Shown one piece after another: positions 7,335 to 9,314 of a stretch of 9,314 nt of DNA (positions within the stretch are counted from its first letter, which is position 1; every line of letters begins with the position of its first letter). A model generated the notes under the pieces. The model worked only from the letters and a program-made list of their open reading frames with translations, did no database searches and was not told the DNA's origin. A program made the position numbers and the translations under genes. Origin of the DNA: Opitutaceae bacterium. GTDB taxonomy: Bacteria; Verrucomicrobiota; Verrucomicrobiia; Opitutales; Opitutaceae. The stretch covers positions 1 through 9,314 of the forward strand of contig JANXSC010000028.1 in NCBI GenBank assembly GCA_025352845.1, read 5' to 3'.

Positions 7335-8762
7335 ATGATTCCCGTCACCGTCCTCACCGGCTTCCTCGGCGCCGGCAAGACCACGCTCCTCAACCGCATC
7401 CTCACGGAACACCACGGCAAGAAACTCGCCGTGATCGAAAACGAATTCGGCGAGGTCGGCGTCGATCACCAGCTCGTGATTCAGAGCGAGGAGGAACTCT
7501 TCGAGATGAACAACGGCTGCATCTGCTGCTCCGTGCGCGGCGATCTCATCCGCATCCTCGGCCGCCTGCTCAAGCGCAAGGACAAGCTCGATGGCATCCT
7601 TATCGAGACCACCGGTCTCGCGAACCCCGCGCCCGTCGCGCAGACCTTTTTTACCGACGACGAGGTGAAGGCCGCCTTCAAGCTCGATGCCATCGTCACC
7701 GTCGTCGACGCCAAGCACGTGAGTCAGCACCTCGACAAAGACGACGAATCGATGAAGCAAGTCGCCTTCGCCGACGTGATTCTCCTCAACAAAACCGACC
7801 TCGTTTCACCCGCCGATCTCGATGCGCTTGAGGCCCGCATCAAGCGCATCAACGCCGTCGCGAAAATCCACCGCACGAAAAACTGCGACGTAAACCTCGA
7901 CGCCGTGCTCGACGTCGGCGGCTTCAATCTCAGTCGCGCAAGCGAACTCGATCCCAAGTTTCTCGAACCCGAGTATCCCTTCGAGTGGGCCGGCGCCTAT
8001 GCACTCCCCGCCGGCACGCACATGCTTGAGATCGGCGATCACGACCACGGCCACGATCACTCGCGCGAAGGCCACGACCATGCGCATGGCGAACACGATC
8101 ACGCGCACCATCACCACGGCAATCCCAACGAACTCGATGTAGTGATCATGCCTGTAGCCGGGGTCGCGGACCCCGGCCAACCGAGCTCAACGAGCCCGGC
8201 TACATCCGCCGCCATCGAAGCGGCCGTCCACGTTTTCGCCGATTGGGAATCACGCACGAAGGAAGGCGACACCGTCATCCCCGGCGCGACGCTCCACCGC
8301 CTCCTCCTCGCCGAAGGCAACGGTCGCTACGCGCTGAAAATCGCCGCGCCCGGTTTCTACCTCGTCTTCGAAAGCTGCGGCCACGAACCGCTCCACATCC
8401 GCATCATGGGCGAGACCGCGCGCCCGTGCTGGCAGCAGGATTTCCACGCCGCACACGAGCACAACGAAGCCGTCACGAGCGTCGGCATCAGCACCCCCGG
8501 CGATCTCGACGGCAAGAAACTCAACGACTGGATCAGCGAACTTCTCCGCGTGAAAGGCGGCGACATCTACCGCATGAAAGGCGTGCTCGCCGTGAAAGGC
8601 TCCAACAAGCGCCTCGTCTTCCAAGGCGTCCATATGCTCTTCGACGTCAAGTTCGACCGCGAGTGGAAGCCCGGTGAAACGCGCACCAACACCCTCGTCT
8701 TCATCGGCAAAAACCTGCAACGCGCCGAGCTGACTGAGGCGTTCAAAGCATGTTTGGCGTAA
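7335..8762 (+). CDS. COG0523/CobW-type metallochaperone GTPase with His-rich loop and extra domain
   Basis: A 475-residue cytoplasmic G3E GTPase. Motifs seen: Walker A GFLGAGKTT at 9-17; switch region ENEFGEVGVD at 35-44; metal-binding CICC motif (C62, C64, C65); ETTGLANPAP at 91-100; NKTD guanine-specificity motif at 152-155. A His-rich loop at 235-262 has 13 histidines. The C-terminal CobW_C domain runs from about 380 (VTSVGI) to the end, including GGDIYRMKGVLAV at 408-420 and VFQGVHMLFD at 428-437. These proteins couple GTP hydrolysis to transfer of Zn, Co, Ni or a cofactor to client proteins. Neighbours suggest the zinc-homeostasis branch; CobW proper is unlikely because no cobalamin genes are present. 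Unusually, residues about 273-290 are encoded by a palindromic repeat. About 85 further residues (291-375, including CGHEPLHIRIMG at 348-359) separate the His loop from CobW_C, making the protein longer than the usual 320-400. Confidence 0.95.
   Translation: MIPVTVLTGFLGAGKTTLLNRILTEHHGKKLAVIENEFGEVGVDHQLVIQSEEELFEMNNGCICCSVRGDLIRILGRLLKRKDKLDGILIETTGLANPAPVAQTFFTDDEVKAAFKLDAIVTVVDAKHVSQHLDKDDESMKQVAFADVILLNKTDLVSPADLDALEARIKRINAVAKIHRTKNCDVNLDAVLDVGGFNLSRASELDPKFLEPEYPFEWAGAYALPAGTHMLEIGDHDHGHDHSREGHDHAHGEHDHAHHHHGNPNELDVVIMPVAGVADPGQPSSTSPATSAAIEAAVHVFADWESRTKEGDTVIPGATLHRLLLAEGNGRYALKIAAPGFYLVFESCGHEPLHIRIMGETARPCWQQDFHAAHEHNEAVTSVGISTPGDLDGKKLNDWISELLRVKGGDIYRMKGVLAVKGSNKRLVFQGVHMLFDVKFDREWKPGETRTNTLVFIGKNLQRAELTEAFKACLA
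8153..8204. repeat. REPIN-like inverted repeat, copy 3 (inside the GTPase coding sequence)
   Basis: Two 24-base arms (8153-8176 and 8181-8204) in inverted orientation around the 4-base spacer CCAA. The first arm is the foot TGTAG plus the hairpin CCGGGGTCGCGGACCCCGG. The second, read on the minus strand, is TGTAG plus CCGGGCTCGTTGAGCTCGG, a diverged arm with one stem mismatch. Foot, stem length and arm length match copy 2 exactly. The GTPase frame reads straight through, giving VAGVADPGQPSSTSPAT at 274-290, with the element beginning at the third base of codon 273. Its 52 bases are not a multiple of three, so keeping the frame required 2 extra bases (or one lost) at the junction or older flanking changes. 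Confidence 0.8.
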
Positions 8763-8789
8763 GGATCCTCGTGACGTAGTTGATCAGCC

Positions 8790-8996
8790 ATGGACGCCCC
8801 GCTCTCACCCGCTCAAGCCATCGAGGCCGCCGCGCGAGCAGGCTTCGATATCAATTTGATCGAATGCAACCTTGCGTTGACGCCCGAAAACCGCGCCCGC
8901 CAGCACGACGACGCCCTCGCGTTGGCGCAAGGGTTGCGCGCCGCCGGCGAACGGCACTATGCACAATCTGCTTCAGCTTCTGCGCCGTCTTGCTGA
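8790..8996 (+). CDS. Small hypothetical protein paired with a nucleotidyltransferase remnant
   Basis: A 68-residue frame starting 27 bases after the GTPase stop. No named family is recognised. The body (LSPAQAIEAAARAGFDINLIECNLALTPENRARQHDDALALAQGLRAAGERHYAQ) is amphipathic and probably helical, with the pattern AGFDxNLIExNLALTPExRxxxHDxALAL. From memory, such short proteins occur directly upstream of small nucleotidyltransferase genes in verrucomicrobia, and that is the arrangement here. The last 38 bases overlap the next frame, which suggests translational coupling in the intact pair. A toxin-antitoxin-like role is possible but unproven. The C-terminal SASASAPSC looks like read-through sequence. 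No Shine-Dalgarno is visible. Confidence 0.6.
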   Translation: MDAPLSPAQAIEAAARAGFDINLIECNLALTPENRARQHDDALALAQGLRAAGERHYAQSASASAPSC

Positions 8997-9195
8997 GGGA
9001 AAATTCGAGTTCGTGGTGATTGGCGGCTACGCTGGCGTATTGCACGGCTCGGCTCTCGTGACCAATGTCTTTGACGTCTGCGCCGTGCTCTCGGCTGCCA
9101 ACATCGCGAAACTCCGCGAACTTCTGGCAGACCTCCACCCCGTTCACCGCATCACGCATCAAAAACTTTCGTTCCTAGCAGCCCGTCGGACTTGA
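8959..9195 (+). pseudogene. Truncated MNT-type nucleotidyltransferase remnant
   Basis: A 78-residue frame with the N-terminal core of a minimal nucleotidyltransferase: FEFVVIGGYAGVLHGSALVTNVFDVC at about 17-42, then LREL.DLHPVHR..HQKLSF. Family members usually read GS-x-LVTNDVDVC, where D-x-D binds the catalytic metals. Here the first Asp position is Val (TNVFDV), so the site is damaged. The frame also stops at 9195 right after HQKLSFLAARRT, whereas intact relatives run to roughly 180-200 residues with the remaining catalytic Asp and a C-terminal helical part. The sequence after 9195 does not continue the family in any frame. I read it as a decayed gene that once formed a pair with the upstream small gene. 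Confidence 0.65.
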
Positions 9196-9314
9196 AGGCG
9201 GCGGGGCGGAGGAAGATTTACGCCGGTGGGAAGCGAGGACGGTTATTTTCGATGAGGGACTTGTGCGCGTGAGAGTGTTTGCAGGTTTTCTGGGTGTGCG
9301 GGAGGCGAGGGAAG

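Noticed and set aside
9175..9314. A partial minus-strand open frame reaching the right edge
   Set aside because: The Ser/Pro/Arg-rich translation (ending SSAPPPSSPTGC) has no recognisable family, and too little sequence is present to support a gene.
1..9314. A RAYT transposase, insertion sequence, CRISPR array, tRNA or rRNA in the window
   Set aside because: No open frame resembles a Y1 transposase or other transposase. No regularly spaced direct repeats and no RNA gene signatures were seen on either strand.

Overview
The window is about 60-65% G+C. Its genes lack clear Shine-Dalgarno sequences, and it carries a very large TonB-dependent receptor of the type expanded in Opitutaceae. I therefore suggest a verrucomicrobial chromosome of the Opitutaceae kind; this is inference from gene style, not from a marker gene.

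Layout. (1) Positions 1-3173, minus strand: a TonB-dependent outer-membrane receptor whose 3' end lies beyond the left edge. (2) 3174-3427: a divergent promoter gap. (3) 3428-3847, plus: a half-size EamA/DMT membrane protein. (4) 3865-3944: a long inverted repeat between two convergent stop codons. (5) 3953-6608, minus: a second TonB-dependent receptor of a different subfamily, preceded by a small one-helix protein of unknown function, with a second inverted repeat between them. (6) 6609-6763: a shared divergent control region. (7) 6764-8762, plus: a His-rich lipoprotein followed by a COG0523/CobW-type GTPase with a His-rich loop. (8) 8790-9195, plus: a small hypothetical protein overlapping a decayed nucleotidyltransferase. 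Positions 9196-9314 hold nothing I can assign.

The central block 3953-8762 reads as one divergently transcribed transition-metal module, with zinc the most likely metal and Ni or Co possible. The outer-membrane receptor would import the metal or its chelate, the surface or periplasmic His-rich lipoprotein would bind it, and the cytoplasmic GTPase would act as metal chaperone. The small minus-strand protein sits in the receptor transcription unit and probably assists it, but its role is unknown.

The least expected structure is a family of three REPIN-like elements. Each is a pair of inverted arms that start with TGTAG followed by a short hairpin, the architecture of REP sequences mobilised by RAYT transposases. 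Two copies are intergenic. The third lies inside the GTPase gene and is translated in frame into about 18 residues, directly between the His-rich loop and an extra domain of about 85 residues that ordinary COG0523 proteins do not have.
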